Made by a program: the position numbers and the translations under genes. Shown here piece after piece: positions 1 to 11,417 of a stretch of 64,000 nucleotides of DNA (positions are counted from its first letter, which is position 1; every line of letters begins with the position of its first letter). The DNA comes from Ulota crispa (lineage: Eukaryota; Streptophyta; Bryopsida; Orthotrichales; Orthotrichaceae): assembly GCA_963920765.1 (NCBI GenBank), contig OY987242.1, positions 11,434,789 through 11,498,788 of the forward strand, in the 5' to 3' direction. Below the pieces are notes generated by a model. That model did not search any database. It was given only the letters and a program-made list of their open reading frames with translations, and was not told the origin of the DNA.

Positions 1-1443
1 TGAAGGAACTGGCCTCACGACAATTGTTAAAAAATCTCCAGAAAATCCTAATTGACCAGTAGTATGTCGGTAACTTGGCTAGAAATTTACAGCTCTAGTG
101 GGATGTGGGATTCATGTGCTACCCAAGTGCTCCATTAAGCTTGTTATTGTTGCACTTGAAAAAGATGATTGCCGGTCTGTTTTGTCTTTTATTTTCTTTC
201 TGTGGAATGAATTAAGAATCATGAGTTTGCTAGAGATCCCAATAGAATGATGGTAGGAAACGCATGGACTTCACCTTCTCTTAAACATGGACTCTATATG
301 TATAGTTTTTACTCTAATTATACGGTCCTACCATTGTATTGGTTGCTATTAATAAACAACAAATGAATTTTAAGTGATTCTGTTGGGAAAATAGGAATTC
401 CAATAGTGAATAAGTATAGGAGAAGCCTATTCATTAGACTCAAACCTGACTTGGAATTCTAGTACATACGCAAGAGTAGTCTTCATCTGTTTCAAAAATA
501 CACTTTTTCTCATTCATAATTCCTACTAGGGTTTAGGCTAGAAAACCTCATATTTTAAAAAGTTTGAACTTTTCTCCTAAAAATAAAGTAGGAGTTTAAC
601 AATTTATCTCTTAGACTTAAAGACCAAATCTAGAAGTTTTGAATAAAATTTGGATACAAATACCTAGAATCAATCTCCTATTCTCCTTTTGGTGAAGTGA
701 GATAAACTTGACCAACTGTAAAGCATGGACATGATCTTACCTTTTCACCTTGTTTGTATGAGAAATGAATGTTTTTCACCCAAGATCCACATGTTGAACT
801 TCAATGAATAATATACGAAGTTGCGAAAGAAGGGGTTTTTGAAGGCGGGCCCTATGCATGCTAAAATTTCAACTCCAAGGTAGACTCTATTAAATGCAAA
901 GAAGAAGTAGGTTATTTTGAACTGGAGTTTCTTGTATCTACGTCAATGTGATGTTACTGACTAGGATTTACAAAGCATCAAATGCATGGGAAGATGGTGT
1001 TATATTCATTGACAACGGCAGTGACAAGATCTGCTTTCATTTTTCTTTCATTTTGATGATTTGTTCTCACAAGTCCCAGTTGACCCTCCGGAGTACTAGA
1101 AGTTGACACGTGGGACAGAAGATGGCCCATGAGTTGAAAAGGCCACTCTAAAGCTTGGGTCTCATAATTCTCATGACTGTCAAAAGCTCCGAGGCTGAGC
1201 AAGGATCTCAACGGATCCGTCCATGAACCCTTCTAGACCTACATACTTTCAAACCATTTTCATTCATTAACATTTCAGTATTTCACACACAATCCAAGTT
1301 TTTTTAAAGGTTTGCTTTTGGTATAGTACAGTACATTAGTACCCGTCCGTGGCATTTTCTCACTAGTCCAACTCAGGCAATGACCAATTCACAAGCAAAG
1401 ACCTGTTCATGATTTATTTTCCAAGAGCAATTCGAATATACTT
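1..1443. other. AT-rich intergenic sequence, no gene recognised
   Basis: No open reading frame here resembles a known protein; the longest (about 77 codons on the minus strand near 1 kb) has no family features. No tRNA or rRNA was seen. It looks like old intergenic DNA. Confidence 0.5.
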
Positions 1444-1549
1444 AATGTTATCAGTTTGAGAGTGTTTTCCATACAAACAAGCAGCCACATTAATGTTATT
1501 AATGTTATTAGATTATGAGTGTTTTTCAAACCAATAAGCAGCCACATTA
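1444..1549. repeat. imperfect tandem duplication of about 50 bp
   Basis: Two units, 1444-1492 and 1501-1549, both begin AATGTTAT and end AAGCAGCCACATTA. The second unit ends exactly at the TTA that was duplicated by the adjacent CACTA-type MITE. Confidence 0.7.
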
Positions 1550-1764
1550 CACTAGAAGAAAAATAAGGATAAACGACTACCACAAATCATAACAATTAGG
1601 TCATCAGAACTCTTTTGCAATTACACAAACAATTACACAACAACTGCATGATTAAATTGTAGTTGTGCAAATGTTGTGCAGTTGTTTGTGCAACTGCAAG
1701 GCAGTTCTTGTGACCTAGTTGTTGTGATTTGTGGCAGTCGTTTATCCTTGTTTTTCTTCTAGTG
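1550..1764. mobile_element. CACTA-type MITE with TTA target-site duplication
   Basis: A 215-bp element begins CACTAGAAGAAAAA and ends with the inverted copy (TTTTTCTTCTAGTG). Pairing continues inward over about 50 bp (GGATAAACGACTACCACAAA and its complement). It is flanked by TTA at 1547-1549 and 1765-1767. CACTA ends with a 3-bp target duplication are the hallmark of the En/Spm (CACTA) superfamily. It has no coding capacity. Confidence 0.85.
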
Positions 1765-2049
1765 TTACAAGAGGCTCTATCCTTTGTTCACCTTTTTAGT
1801 AATGTAGTTGTATGTTATATACTAAATATATTTGGACCAGTGCAATGTCTAGATACACTCCATATATAACATATAACGCTACATTGATCAAATTCATGTT
1901 TATCACTCAAACTGTCTCAAGGTAGCTCTTTTCAATGTAGTTCATAACCAACAAAAGAAAAAAAAAACATTGCTAGTTTGAAGGGCAACTCTTCCATCTT
2001 AAATGCTACTAAATTTCACTACAACACTTCACAATAGAAACAATGTTAG

Positions 2050-2327
2050 AACCTCATATTTAATAAAATGGGAGATTGGGCACCTCCCAAAATAACCAAA
2101 GGAGACATAAAACTTTTCAATTTCAGGTTAGTTTTGAAAGGTTTTACTACAATTTAGGTCAAGTCGACCTAAATTGCAGTAAAACCTTCTAATTTTAGGT
2201 AAAATTTGAAAGGTTTTAGGTCAATTAAGCTCAAATTGAGTTGAATTGACATAAAACTTTTCATCGACTTTCCTTTACATTACCTCTCATTTCAATGGAA
2301 AACTCCCATTTTACTAAACATGAGGTT
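2050..2327. mobile_element. hairpin MITE, 5-bp target duplication GTTAG
   Basis: The left end (AACCTCATATTTAATAAAAT) pairs with the right end at about 23 of 25 positions, and inner segments (for example TTTAGGTC near 2150-2220) also pair. GTTAG flanks both ends (2045-2049 and 2328-2332). No coding content. The superfamily is not assigned. Confidence 0.6.
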
Positions 2328-2332
2328 GTTAG

Positions 2333-3853
2333 CAAATGTGGATAAATTTAGCAAAGCTCTTCCTACTATCAAAATTCTTTTACAACAACAAATACATGTA
2401 AATACCATAGTGTCAAACTTGAATGTTTAGCACATTTGATAATGTTTATAGTTACTTGGGTTAATTTTTTGTGATGTGTAAGAAGGTGTGGTATGTAAAA
2501 AAAAAAGTGTTTTGAGATTTTCATATCAATTGAAAAGCCCATAACAAGGTACATCTTTCTATAAAATACAAGTAATAGTTTCAAGCACTTGAACCAATGT
2601 AGATAGAGACCCAATTGCTTGTTTGACCACTCAGTTGAACCATTAATCAGCTCTCAATCCAAACTTCTTGAAAATGAGCCCTTATTTCAATCCCAAACCT
2701 TCTGAAAATTACATTTGAAATTATTGATAAGGAAGAGCCGAATTGAAAAAACACACTTGGTCAAGACGCCAAGACCCCCTTAAAACAAATGTAGCGGCCT
2801 TTCGGTGCGTTCAAGCCATCGTAGATTTTTATTTTTCATATATTTTCCTAAAGTGCAGGATGGACCCAGCTGTTGACTAGAATGCAAAAGTCAATGTAAT
2901 GCAATATTTTTGCAGGAACACTCAGAAACTAGAATATAAAACACTCAATCCACATATGCTGACAAGCACACACGTCCAGATTCGAGAATCAAGAGCAATG
3001 GAGCTGGAAAACCAGCAAAAATAATTATAAATTTTTATTTACCAATGAGTGAATGAATAGGCAAAAAAATCAAGAGGTGTCCACGTGTCTTCATCCCTGT
3101 GGCTGTGGCTTACCCACTGACCACTTTGAAAATACGAGGTTCTCTGCACCTTGTCAGGTTCTAGAAACATACAATGCAGGAGTCCATCAGGACTGGAAAA
3201 CTGGACTCTTCTGGTAGGTGCATTATTATTCCTGCGTTTAGAGAGGGGGTTAGCCACGTGTCGACACCACAATGTGTGGTGTTCAATTGCAGAGGGTGCA
3301 AAAAATGTGGCTTTCAGAAAATATGTGGAAGAGCATGATTGTGCACTGGGCATTGGCATGAGGGACCACCATCCTTTAAATTTTGTTTTTTCGTCATCCA
3401 ACAATGCAAGCAAATAAGAAAAATTTGGACAGAAACGGAATTTGGACAGAATCGGATAGAATCAACAATGTGTGCATGTTCATCCATAAAATATACTAAT
3501 TTTAGTACCTTTCATTCAATTTTTGGCAAACATAATAATTGCTTGGGGAGGGACCCAACAATTTCATTCATTTTTTCACATGATTTTTCTAGTGTAACTA
3601 TAGTCAATCCAAAATTGAGGTCAGATTTAGGCAATAATTTGTCAAGAATTTAAAGGGTGGGACCACCTTGGACGTACCAAAACAATAAAATTTCTAATAA
3701 GCACAGTCACCATGTGCCAATAACATTATAACCCAAATTTCTATTGACAAGAACACCATATTTCATAAATTACAACAATGTTCACATTTTAGAATTGTCT
3801 GCAATCAAGTTCATAATGAATGCAAGTCATTACACATACATATATGTGTTTTA
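2333..3853. other. intergenic sequence, no convincing gene
   Basis: Overlapping reading frames of 88-124 codons on both strands around 3.04-3.65 kb are mutually exclusive and match no family known to me. Apart from the two G-box motifs at 3081-3265, the stretch looks like ordinary AT-rich intergenic DNA. Confidence 0.4.
3081..3265. promoter_or_regulatory. pair of ACGT-core G-box/ABRE-like motifs
   Basis: CCACGTGTC occurs at 3081-3089 and GCCACGTGTC at 3253-3262. ACGT-core motifs of this form bind plant bZIP and bHLH factors. No adjacent gene could be identified, so their role is uncertain. Confidence 0.3.
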
Positions 3854-3856
3854 TTA

Positions 3857-5107
3857 GAGCATTTGGGCATTGCTACATGCAAAGGGTATAACCACTAAAG
3901 GCCCATTGTCCCCTCAAGGGACAAATGGGATTTTGGGCAGGTACCTATGGCCGAACTACTTTGCATGATTTTTTGAAACTTTTATGGAAGATGGGGAATT
4001 ACAAGATCTACATGGGAATCAAATTTTTCCTTCATTCTGACAATTATTGAAGAAGTTATGCATGAATAACTAAGAAATAGGGGAGAATCGGGCAGCAAAA
4101 AAAAATTGCAACTTTTTTAAATAAAAATTTGAAATTGGCTCTTTAAATTTTAATGTATTTGGGAAGCTTTGAATCATTCAATTATGATAAATGAGATGAA
4201 AGTTATGAGAAGTTTTAGTTTGAGGGTAGGTATGAGACTCCCAAACCTCCATTCCTTTTCCCCCTTGTAAAAATTGTTGCTTTACTTTTCTGAGCGTTTT
4301 GTGTATTTGTTTTTTGACTTTTTTTTGCAAGTTGTAGTAGACTAAGATTCCTTGGTTTTCACCATTTGGATCAAAGTAATTTGGGTTTTTGAATTTTACG
4401 TAAATCCTCCAATTTTGCCTCGTGTATATGCAAATTTCATGACCTTACAACATTGCAAGATTTTACAAAGTATGATCCACACTTCCGTTTCATTTGAAAA
4501 TTCTCCAACATTTACCTAACTTGGTCTTCTACATGAGAAAAATAAACCACAACTTTGCATAGAGCAATTTTTTTGATATAGGAGCCGTCAAAGGCATTTG
4601 AATTTTTTGGGCACTAGAGAAAAAAACTTTTGTTTTCACTTCAAATGTCAATATCTCACTCCTCTACTACTAGAATGAGTTGATTTTTTCCCCACAAGTA
4701 CCTCCCATAGTCTAGGGCAAGATCTGCTGGTTGGATTTCCATATATATATATATATACACATTTCTCCTCACTCCCCCAAAAGTGGCAGTTTTGAGTGAC
4801 TTTCACAAAAAAAAGGGCTTGGGCCTTTAGGGGTTAACACATGCAATATTTGGATGATAATTGCTTAGGGCTCATCAAAATTTTCTCTTGATACTCAAAT
4901 TGAGCGTGTTAAGCAAGGGCCCTTGAAATCACTATTTGTATTAAGTTTAATAAGCTTTATCCTATATTCCACTTGATGATTGGTCAATTGATTACTTATG
5001 GGCCATGTTTAAAGAGCAAGGCTGAAGGACAATTTTTTTGAGAGATCTTCAAAAGTAGATGTAAACACTTGACAAGTCAAATATTTCATGTATGGGTGCA
5101 AATGCTC
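3857..5107. mobile_element. PIF/Harbinger-like MITE, split by a later insertion
   Basis: The left end reads GAGCATTTGGGCATTGC and the right end reads GGGTGCAAATGCTC, its inverted copy over GAGCATTTG. TTA flanks both sides (3854-3856 and 5108-5110). GAGCAT-type ends with TTA/TAA duplications are typical of plant PIF/Harbinger (Tourist) MITEs. Removing the TTAA element at 3892-4833 leaves a MITE of about 305 bp. Part of the remainder (about 4900-5030) resembles 9700-9870, a related copy. Confidence 0.7.
3892..4833. mobile_element. TTAA-flanked (piggyBac-like) non-autonomous element, copy A
   Basis: The ends are CCACTAAAGGCCCA and the inverse of CCCCTAAAGGCCCAAGCCC. Flanks are ATAA (3888-3891, one change from TTAA) and TTAA (4834-4837). 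It shares its left 100 bp with the element at 41146-42431. No transposase is present. The family call rests on the TTAA target and the CCC-initiated inverted repeats. Confidence 0.7.
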
Positions 5108-5110
5108 TTA

Positions 5111-7027
5111 GATGTTATGTTCATGATATTGTTTGAACATGTGAATTTGTACATTGAAACCTTATTTTTTCAAAAAACAAAAATACCTAAACATTGCTTT
5201 AACCCTTAAAGGACCAAGCTCTAATACATACTATGTACGCTGTTGTATAACTAACATTTGTTACCAACAAAAAGTTTTAATTTGGGATCTTGACTACCTC
5301 ACTAGAACATCATTGATTTATATCTAACTTCTTTGTTGATCTCAAATGTAATAAAGGTATGAATGCACTCCAAATACAAGAAAAATACTCCATATTATAC
5401 TGGTCGCAAAGAGCTGCTCGATCGTTCAAGGTTTAATAGAACTTGACATCAAGTAATGGAGCTGAATTTCGGTATTGGGACTTGAAGTTTTTCCAATTTG
5501 TTGAATGTGGTGATTCAAGGCGAAGAAATTGCCAACTGTTCATCAATTTTGGCTTTGATGAGTTAGGTTGCAATAATAGAATGCAAAATTGGTATTAAAA
5601 AAATTGGACCATTTTGTGAAAAATAAAGTTCAACAAGAACGAAGCTCCACTTTATAGACAATCAAGAATTTGAATTTCATTTTCTATGAAGTAAACTAAT
5701 TTTACAAATTCTGTTTCTTATACATTTTTTTCGGTGATCGGTGGTTTTAAGGAACTTGTAAGCTACTTTCTACGTGGTAAAAAGGGCCACGCTAAATTTT
5801 GTGGCATACAATAGTATGGAGCCATAGTGTTCGGTGAACTAAAATTTGAAGCACTTGAGAGCAGGTTGTAAGATGTGACTTAGACTTGCTACCTTTTGAA
5901 ACTTGGCATGGGTCCCTTGCCATTATTGTTTTGGTGAAAAGAGAGTACATCCTTAGAGCCCCTATGATACCCTGGTCAAACTAAGGCCAATACTGACACG
6001 TGGCAGTAGTCTCTCCAAACACTGAACTCCAGGGTCACGGTATTTATTTTTATTTGCCACCATTGGTCAAGCGACACGTACCCTAGTATATATGCAGGCG
6101 AGGAAAAAAAATGGAGAGAACTATGAACTATCCCCTTGTGATTGACCAGCTATAAAATTAGCTATTTGTTGGTAACTTCTATCTGTATACTGGAGAACCT
6201 ACTGTTTCTTTGAGAGGGATGCAAAAATCTCATCCATTTTTCATCCCAGTGTTGAAGATATTTAATGTCAAAATGTGGTAAGATTTTGACAAAATTTCAG
6301 CAGAAGTATATTGGTTTCTAGATTGTGGACGAGACTTGCTAGAAAGTAAGAATGTCCAGTTTTGTAAAATCAGCAAAAGTTAATGACACTTGCACATTTT
6401 AAGAAGCACACCCTCAACACTTAAATCTATTGCAACCCTAATTTTTATCCATTTGCCTTGTCAAGTTTTGATGTTTTGAGTTGTGCCAATTTATTATGAG
6501 ATTGGTGTATAAGCTATGCAAATAATAGGAACCATGCTCAAATACTTTTTTGGACAAGATCAAATGGACTTTTTGTAAGTTTTCATGTTTTACCTTACAA
6601 TATCAATTGGGATATTTGCAAGGTTGGCACTTGGCAATGAATAAGATTATTGCTTTTAATAGATGACGCCATTTTGTGAGCTTAAAATGGTGAGCTTATG
6701 AGCAGTGAGCCAAGATTTGGTGAGCAAGAATCAATTTTGATCTCAAAATCTATGAAAAAACTAAAAAAAAGTAACTATTTCAAAAGATAAAAGTTTAAAA
6801 TGCACAATTATAGGGCCCTATGTACATGGTTATAGGTGAAATTGAGTATTTTGACAAAAAATCTAGGCTCATAGCTCAAAAGCTAACGGATTCCCGCTCA
6901 CAAAATAGCATTCCCTATAAATAGGCTATCTTGAATTTTTGCAACCAAGTTAAGAAAACAACAACAAAGTGGTGCACGACAATCTAAACTTTGCAAGTTT
7001 GAATTAAAATTGTGTTAGCAAAAGGAA
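5111..7027. other. intergenic sequence with one small TTAA element
   Basis: Apart from the element at 5203-5432, no gene is visible. Around 5996-6095 an ACACGTGGCAG motif, a CGACACGTACC motif and a TATATATG stretch look promoter-like, but the ATG that follows opens only a 12-codon frame. An imperfect inverted repeat (CCATTTTGTGAGC near 6668, GCTCACAAAATAGC near 6895) may be a decayed MITE. Confidence 0.35.
5203..5432. mobile_element. short TTAA-flanked element, copy B
   Basis: A 230-bp element starts CCCTTAAAGGACC and is bounded by TTAA at 5199-5202 and 5433-5436. Its whole length aligns with the element at 7153-7377, including shared blocks such as TTTGGGATCTTGA-like and CACTAGAAC. The right end (inverse of ACCTTGAACGATCG) has diverged. 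Confidence 0.7.
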
Positions 7028-7031
7028 TTAA

Positions 7032-7800
7032 CCCCTAAAGTCCTGAACATCTTTTTTGGCAACATAGCAAATTTGGAGAGCTCACTACCAATGGGTTTTT
7101 CATTCTTTTTCTTTGAAATTTCACACATGATGTGTCCAAGGAGTAGCTTTAACCCTTAAATGACCACATGACATAGTATATATGCTGCCGTACAATTGGC
7201 ATTTGCTATCAACAAGAGTTTTGATTTGGGATCTTAAATAGCTCACTAGAACCGCATTGATCCATATTTCAACTTCTTTGTTAATTTCAAATGTAATAAA
7301 GGTGTGAAACCATTCCAACTACAAGAAAAAAACCTCATATTGTACTAGTTGGAGCAGTACGATCAAACATTTAAGGGTTAAAGTCCAACAAATTTCATAA
7401 CTTTTGACTTCATGGTTCAAAAGTTATTGCAGACAAAAAACACCTTTGAAATTTTCATTAAATTTTAATTTTTAATTTGGATTTTTAGATTTACATATAC
7501 ATGAGAAGCTTTGAATCATTCCATTTTGATCAATGAGATGAAAGTTATGAGAACATTTTGTCTGCCCGGATTTTTGCAAGGACAAAAAATGGCTTTTTGT
7601 CAATTCAAACTCAAATATCTCACAATCTACATTGTGGAATTTTTTTTTTTTAAATTCACATCCTTCAATACTAGTTTAGTACAAGATCTTACAGCTACAT
7701 GTGTCAAAAAAAACATTCTTTTTCTAAAATTTGATACTTGTACTAAAAATGACAATGTTGGAGCACTTTTGGTGAAAAACTTAGCTTATGACTTTAGGGG
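7032..7800. mobile_element. TTAA-flanked element, copy C, carrying a nested insertion
   Basis: The ends are CCCCTAAAGTCCTG and the inverse of CCCCTAAAGTCATAAG. The left flank is TTAA (7028-7031) and the right flank is TTGA (7801-7804), one change from TTAA. Its left half matches the left half of the hairpin element at 47821-48553 (GGAGAGCTCACTAC-like, then TTTCACACATG and CCAAGGAGTAGCT), interrupted by the element at 7153-7377. Confidence 0.7.
7153..7377. mobile_element. short TTAA element (copy D) nested in copy C
   Basis: Inverted ends CCCTTAAATG...CATTTAAGGG, flanked by exact TTAA at 7149-7152 and 7378-7381. The uninterrupted target survives at 47928-47960 (GGAGTAGCTATAAGGTCCAA), so the insertion point and the TTAA duplication can be read directly. 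It is the best-defined member of the TTAA family here. Confidence 0.85.
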
Positions 7801-7892
7801 TTGAAGAACATAACTTGCTCGGTTAATGGTATTCACGACCTCTTGCATCACTCTTGAAATCCTCATTTTAGGTCCCTTTTTTAATGTATTAA

Positions 7893-8782
7893 CCCCTAAA
7901 CGCTCAAGCCCATTTTTCCCAAAAAAAACCGTGAAATCTACCATTCTCAGTATTTGATTTAAGATTATTATTATTATTATTATCATTATTATTATTATTT
8001 TAATGAATGTGACATTAGGATCTTGCATTGGAATTATACAAAGAAGCCAAGGTGAAATCTTTATGAAGTTTGATTGAAAAATATGAGCATTTGAAGTTAG
8101 TATGAAAAGTTTTTTTGACCAATGTCCAATAATTTTAGTTATGTTTGACCACATATTGTGGACATTTTTGCTGTATAGATGCAAAAGAAAATTTTCCAAC
8201 ATGCATTAAATCATGTTAGGCATATTTCTACAAGTTTTCTTGACCAAAAAAGACTTGAAGCAATCCTTTAACAGGCTTGCATTGCAAACATGTGCTTGGA
8301 AATCACATTATATTAAGGTTTTTTGCAAACCGAATTCCCAATAATTGTTTTCAAATAATAAAAATTCCAATAGCAAATTGGAAGATTTTGTCTTTATTGA
8401 CCAACCCCAAAAAAATTGAAGAAAAAAAAAAATCTCTAATAACTATTACAATTCAAAAGATAATGTATTTATCAAAAATAATAATGTATTTATCTAGTGC
8501 ACTATTGCTTTGGATAAATTCCTATTAAGGGTCATGCCTGCATTGGTTCCCCTCAAGAAAAACCAACAAAAAATGGCATGCCTAGCTTGCCTCTTGAACC
8601 AAAAAATTCATAAAACACTTATTAGTTTTTAATTGTATATTCAGTTTCAAGAAAAATAGTATTCCCACATAGCCCTTGCAAAACTCTTTTTCTAAAAAAA
8701 AATCTAAGAAATTAATCAAGAAACCCAATAGAACAAGCCCTCCCAAAATCTAATTTGTTTGGGGACAATGGGCTTTTAGGAA
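7893..8782. mobile_element. candidate TTAA-flanked element, copy E
   Basis: It starts CCCCTAAACGCTCAAGCCC after TTAA (7889-7892) and may end at GGGCTTTTAGGAA before TTAA (8783-8786). The right end has two changes relative to the family. It contains an ATT microsatellite. It is less certain than the other copies. Confidence 0.5.
7964..7999. repeat. (ATT)n microsatellite
   Basis: About 12 ATT units with a single interruption (ATC) near the middle. Confidence 0.9.
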
Positions 8783-8786
8783 TTAA

Positions 8787-10887
8787 AAACTCATCACTCT
8801 TTAACATTTAGCAAAATCTTCACATGTGTATATTTAACAAAGTTGTTCCTAGAACTCAACCCTAAGCATGTCCAAAGAAAATTTACAAGTATATCTAACT
8901 AAAGGGGAAACACATTTTTCCAACAAAAAAACTCTCCAAGTGATAAAAAAAGTCTTAACAAATGCCACCTAGAGTGAAAAAAAGTATGTCATATCTTAGA
9001 ATTCCGTACTAAGAGGAATGCAAAGGATATGTTTTTGGACAATATTGGGTACAAGGTCATAACAAGATGTTTCCATATTACACCATCTCAACTTATAAAA
9101 GCAACAAAACTTAAATCTCAACTTATAAAAGCAACAAAACTCAAAGCATCTTCAACCCTTCATACTTGCCCTCATAAAGTAAATTAACACGGCACTTTTT
9201 TAACAACAATATTTGCAAACAATGTCCTCCATTAATTTGATCAGAAATCATTTAAAAAACGATTCCAATGATGGATTATCTTAAATACACCAAATATTGT
9301 TAGCCATAGTAAAAATTGTAGAAATTGTATGTTACAACAATATATATTTCTCAAATGTAACGTGGCGCATGTTGCCACCTTTCCATCCAATGCAAACAAA
9401 CACCTCCAGTACATTTTATTTGTGATGCATTTGGGGGCAAAAACAAGGCCACCACTGAAAGATCACTCATCCCGTGTTGTGCAAAAGTCACAACTTTGCC
9501 CAAAAATATCACTAAAGTGCTTCGCAAGTGCTTTGTTCATCATTTTTTCATGTTCTTGCACGCAAAATGACAAAACATTGATGAGATGACAATCTTTTCA
9601 ACAAACTCTACGGGCATCTTCACTAGTGGCTCAAACACATTCAAAGTGCATGAAAAATGTTGGGGCCCCTCTCAAAACCCTCTCAAGACACTTTGTCCTA
9701 TTGTGTCTAGCAAGGGCCCTTCAAGCCACTATTCATTCACTGTTCACCTTAAGTTTAGTGAGCTTTATCCTCTACTTTCCCTGATAAGTTGTCATGGAAC
9801 TGCTTATTTATGGGGTGTGTTGGAGTATGAGGCCACCTTTTTGAAGAGCATGGGTGGAGATCAAGGGGCTTGAGGGCCAACCAAAACATATGGAATACTT
9901 TGAAAGTGCCCGGACCAATGGAGATGCTCTAAGGTCACTAATTTGAGGCAAAATTAAAAAACCTTATTGGTAGTTTACTACACATATTGTAACTAAATAG
10001 AAGACTTGTGAAATGTGGAGTATGATCATAAAAATGCATTTTGGACAATTTCCAAGTGGAGATAATTATAAAAATATTTGATGAACTTTTGAGGAAGAAT
10101 TGATAGACCAAAATGATTGGCTTTTATCTTAAAAAATGCCCACAAAGCTCAATATTTTGTTGGCTTTGACTTCAAGGGAGGACAATTTATGTGAAGAGAA
10201 GCTAACTTGAGGAAACTAGACTAAACACTTTCTCAAAAAACTGACCAATGCTACAAGGATAAAGCCCCTCCTTGTGTAGCCCATCTTAAGATTATGCTAA
10301 CAACCTTGAGTCAACCCCTCTATCCTACCCAACTTAAAGTCATCTCATTGATTGTGACCATCACAAGTATCCCTAAACAAGACACACTAATAAAAATTGG
10401 ATTTGTCAAATGCATTCATATATGCAACCCAAGTGTTGCTTCTATTTCATAAATGCCACACTTGAAATGACAATTTTAATACAATTTTCATGGAACATAA
10501 AACATTGTTGAGGCAAGGAACAAAAATAAGGGCATGCTTCTATGTGAGACCAACTTGAATCAAGATCAAAATACACAAACAATGAACCTAAGACCTTACA
10601 TGAAAACATGACTATTAGGCAAGAGAATCATACCAAACTTTTCCAACATGATTAAGAACAATGCTTATGTTTTACAAAGTCTTATACTGACTATGAATTG
10701 CTCTAGGTTAGGTACTCAAATTAGACTTATAGCAAAAGCTAACTATTACAACAGGCTATAACAAAGTACTAATAACTACAACTAACTAGTTCCAAACGGA
10801 ACATGTGATGTAAGATTGGAAAAGTTTGTCATGAGCTTTTCAGCCATGCCACCTAACTTGGATAAGAACTCCACCCATGGAACTTTG
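8787..10887. other. intergenic sequence with a decayed PIF/Harbinger-like element
   Basis: A 25-bp direct duplication (CTCAACTTATAAAAGCAACA and onward) lies at 9088-9142. From about 9145 (AAGCATCTTCAACC) to 9928 (GGAGATGCTC, then TAA) the ends resemble inverted GAGCATCTYCA repeats of Tourist-type elements. The segment 9700-9870 is related to 4900-5030. No gene was recognised. Confidence 0.4.
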
Positions 10888-11166
10888 TCAAAGACTTGAC
10901 GTCAACACATTATGAAAAATCCCCCATGGGAAAAAAACCGGTTCGTCCGGAGACGTCGTGTTGACGTCAAACACATTATGAGTTTCAAACACATTCCAGA
11001 TTTCCTTGACATCGAAGACAATCTTCCTTGTTTCCTCCGTACTCATATAGAAGTGATGTGCAAAACTTTTGTTTGCCAACAAGGAAACATACTCCTCCAA
11101 GTTTCCACCAACCACTTTGCCAACTCCAGTAAAAGTCTTAGCCGTTTCACAACTTTGCTGGCACAT
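10888..11166 (-). CDS. unidentified short reading frame
   Basis: A 92-codon frame of ordinary composition includes STEETRKIVFDVKEIWNVFE-like sequence. It overlaps an equally long frame on the other strand, so at most one is real. I recognise no family. It lies just downstream of the PTEN-like gene and could be a decayed fragment. Confidence 0.2.
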   Translation of the reverse strand: MCQQSCETAKTFTGVGKVVGGNLEEYVSLLANKSFAHHFYMSTEETRKIVFDVKEIWNVFETHNVFDVNTTSPDEPVFFPWGIFHNVLTSSL

Positions 11167-11417
11167 AGAAGTCTCCTCTAAGCCCCCCCCCCATCCTCAT
11201 TCTCCACATGACTTTTTAATCAGAATTGAGATAACTGGGACGCCACTCATGAATCCCAAGTGCAACTCAGAGCCAAGATGTAAAAAAGAGCAAATCTTGA
11301 CGATCTTTACAACAACTCCAAAAATAAACCTTTACACAAATGGTAACAAAACAAAAGAAAAAACTAAAAAAAACTAAAAACATGGAGCACGGTAATTTCT
11401 CTAGTATTGCAAAAGTC

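Noticed and set aside
3039-3653. Overlapping frames on both strands near 3 kb as a gene
   Set aside because: No recognised domain, frames on opposite strands overlap, and no splice structure supports either.
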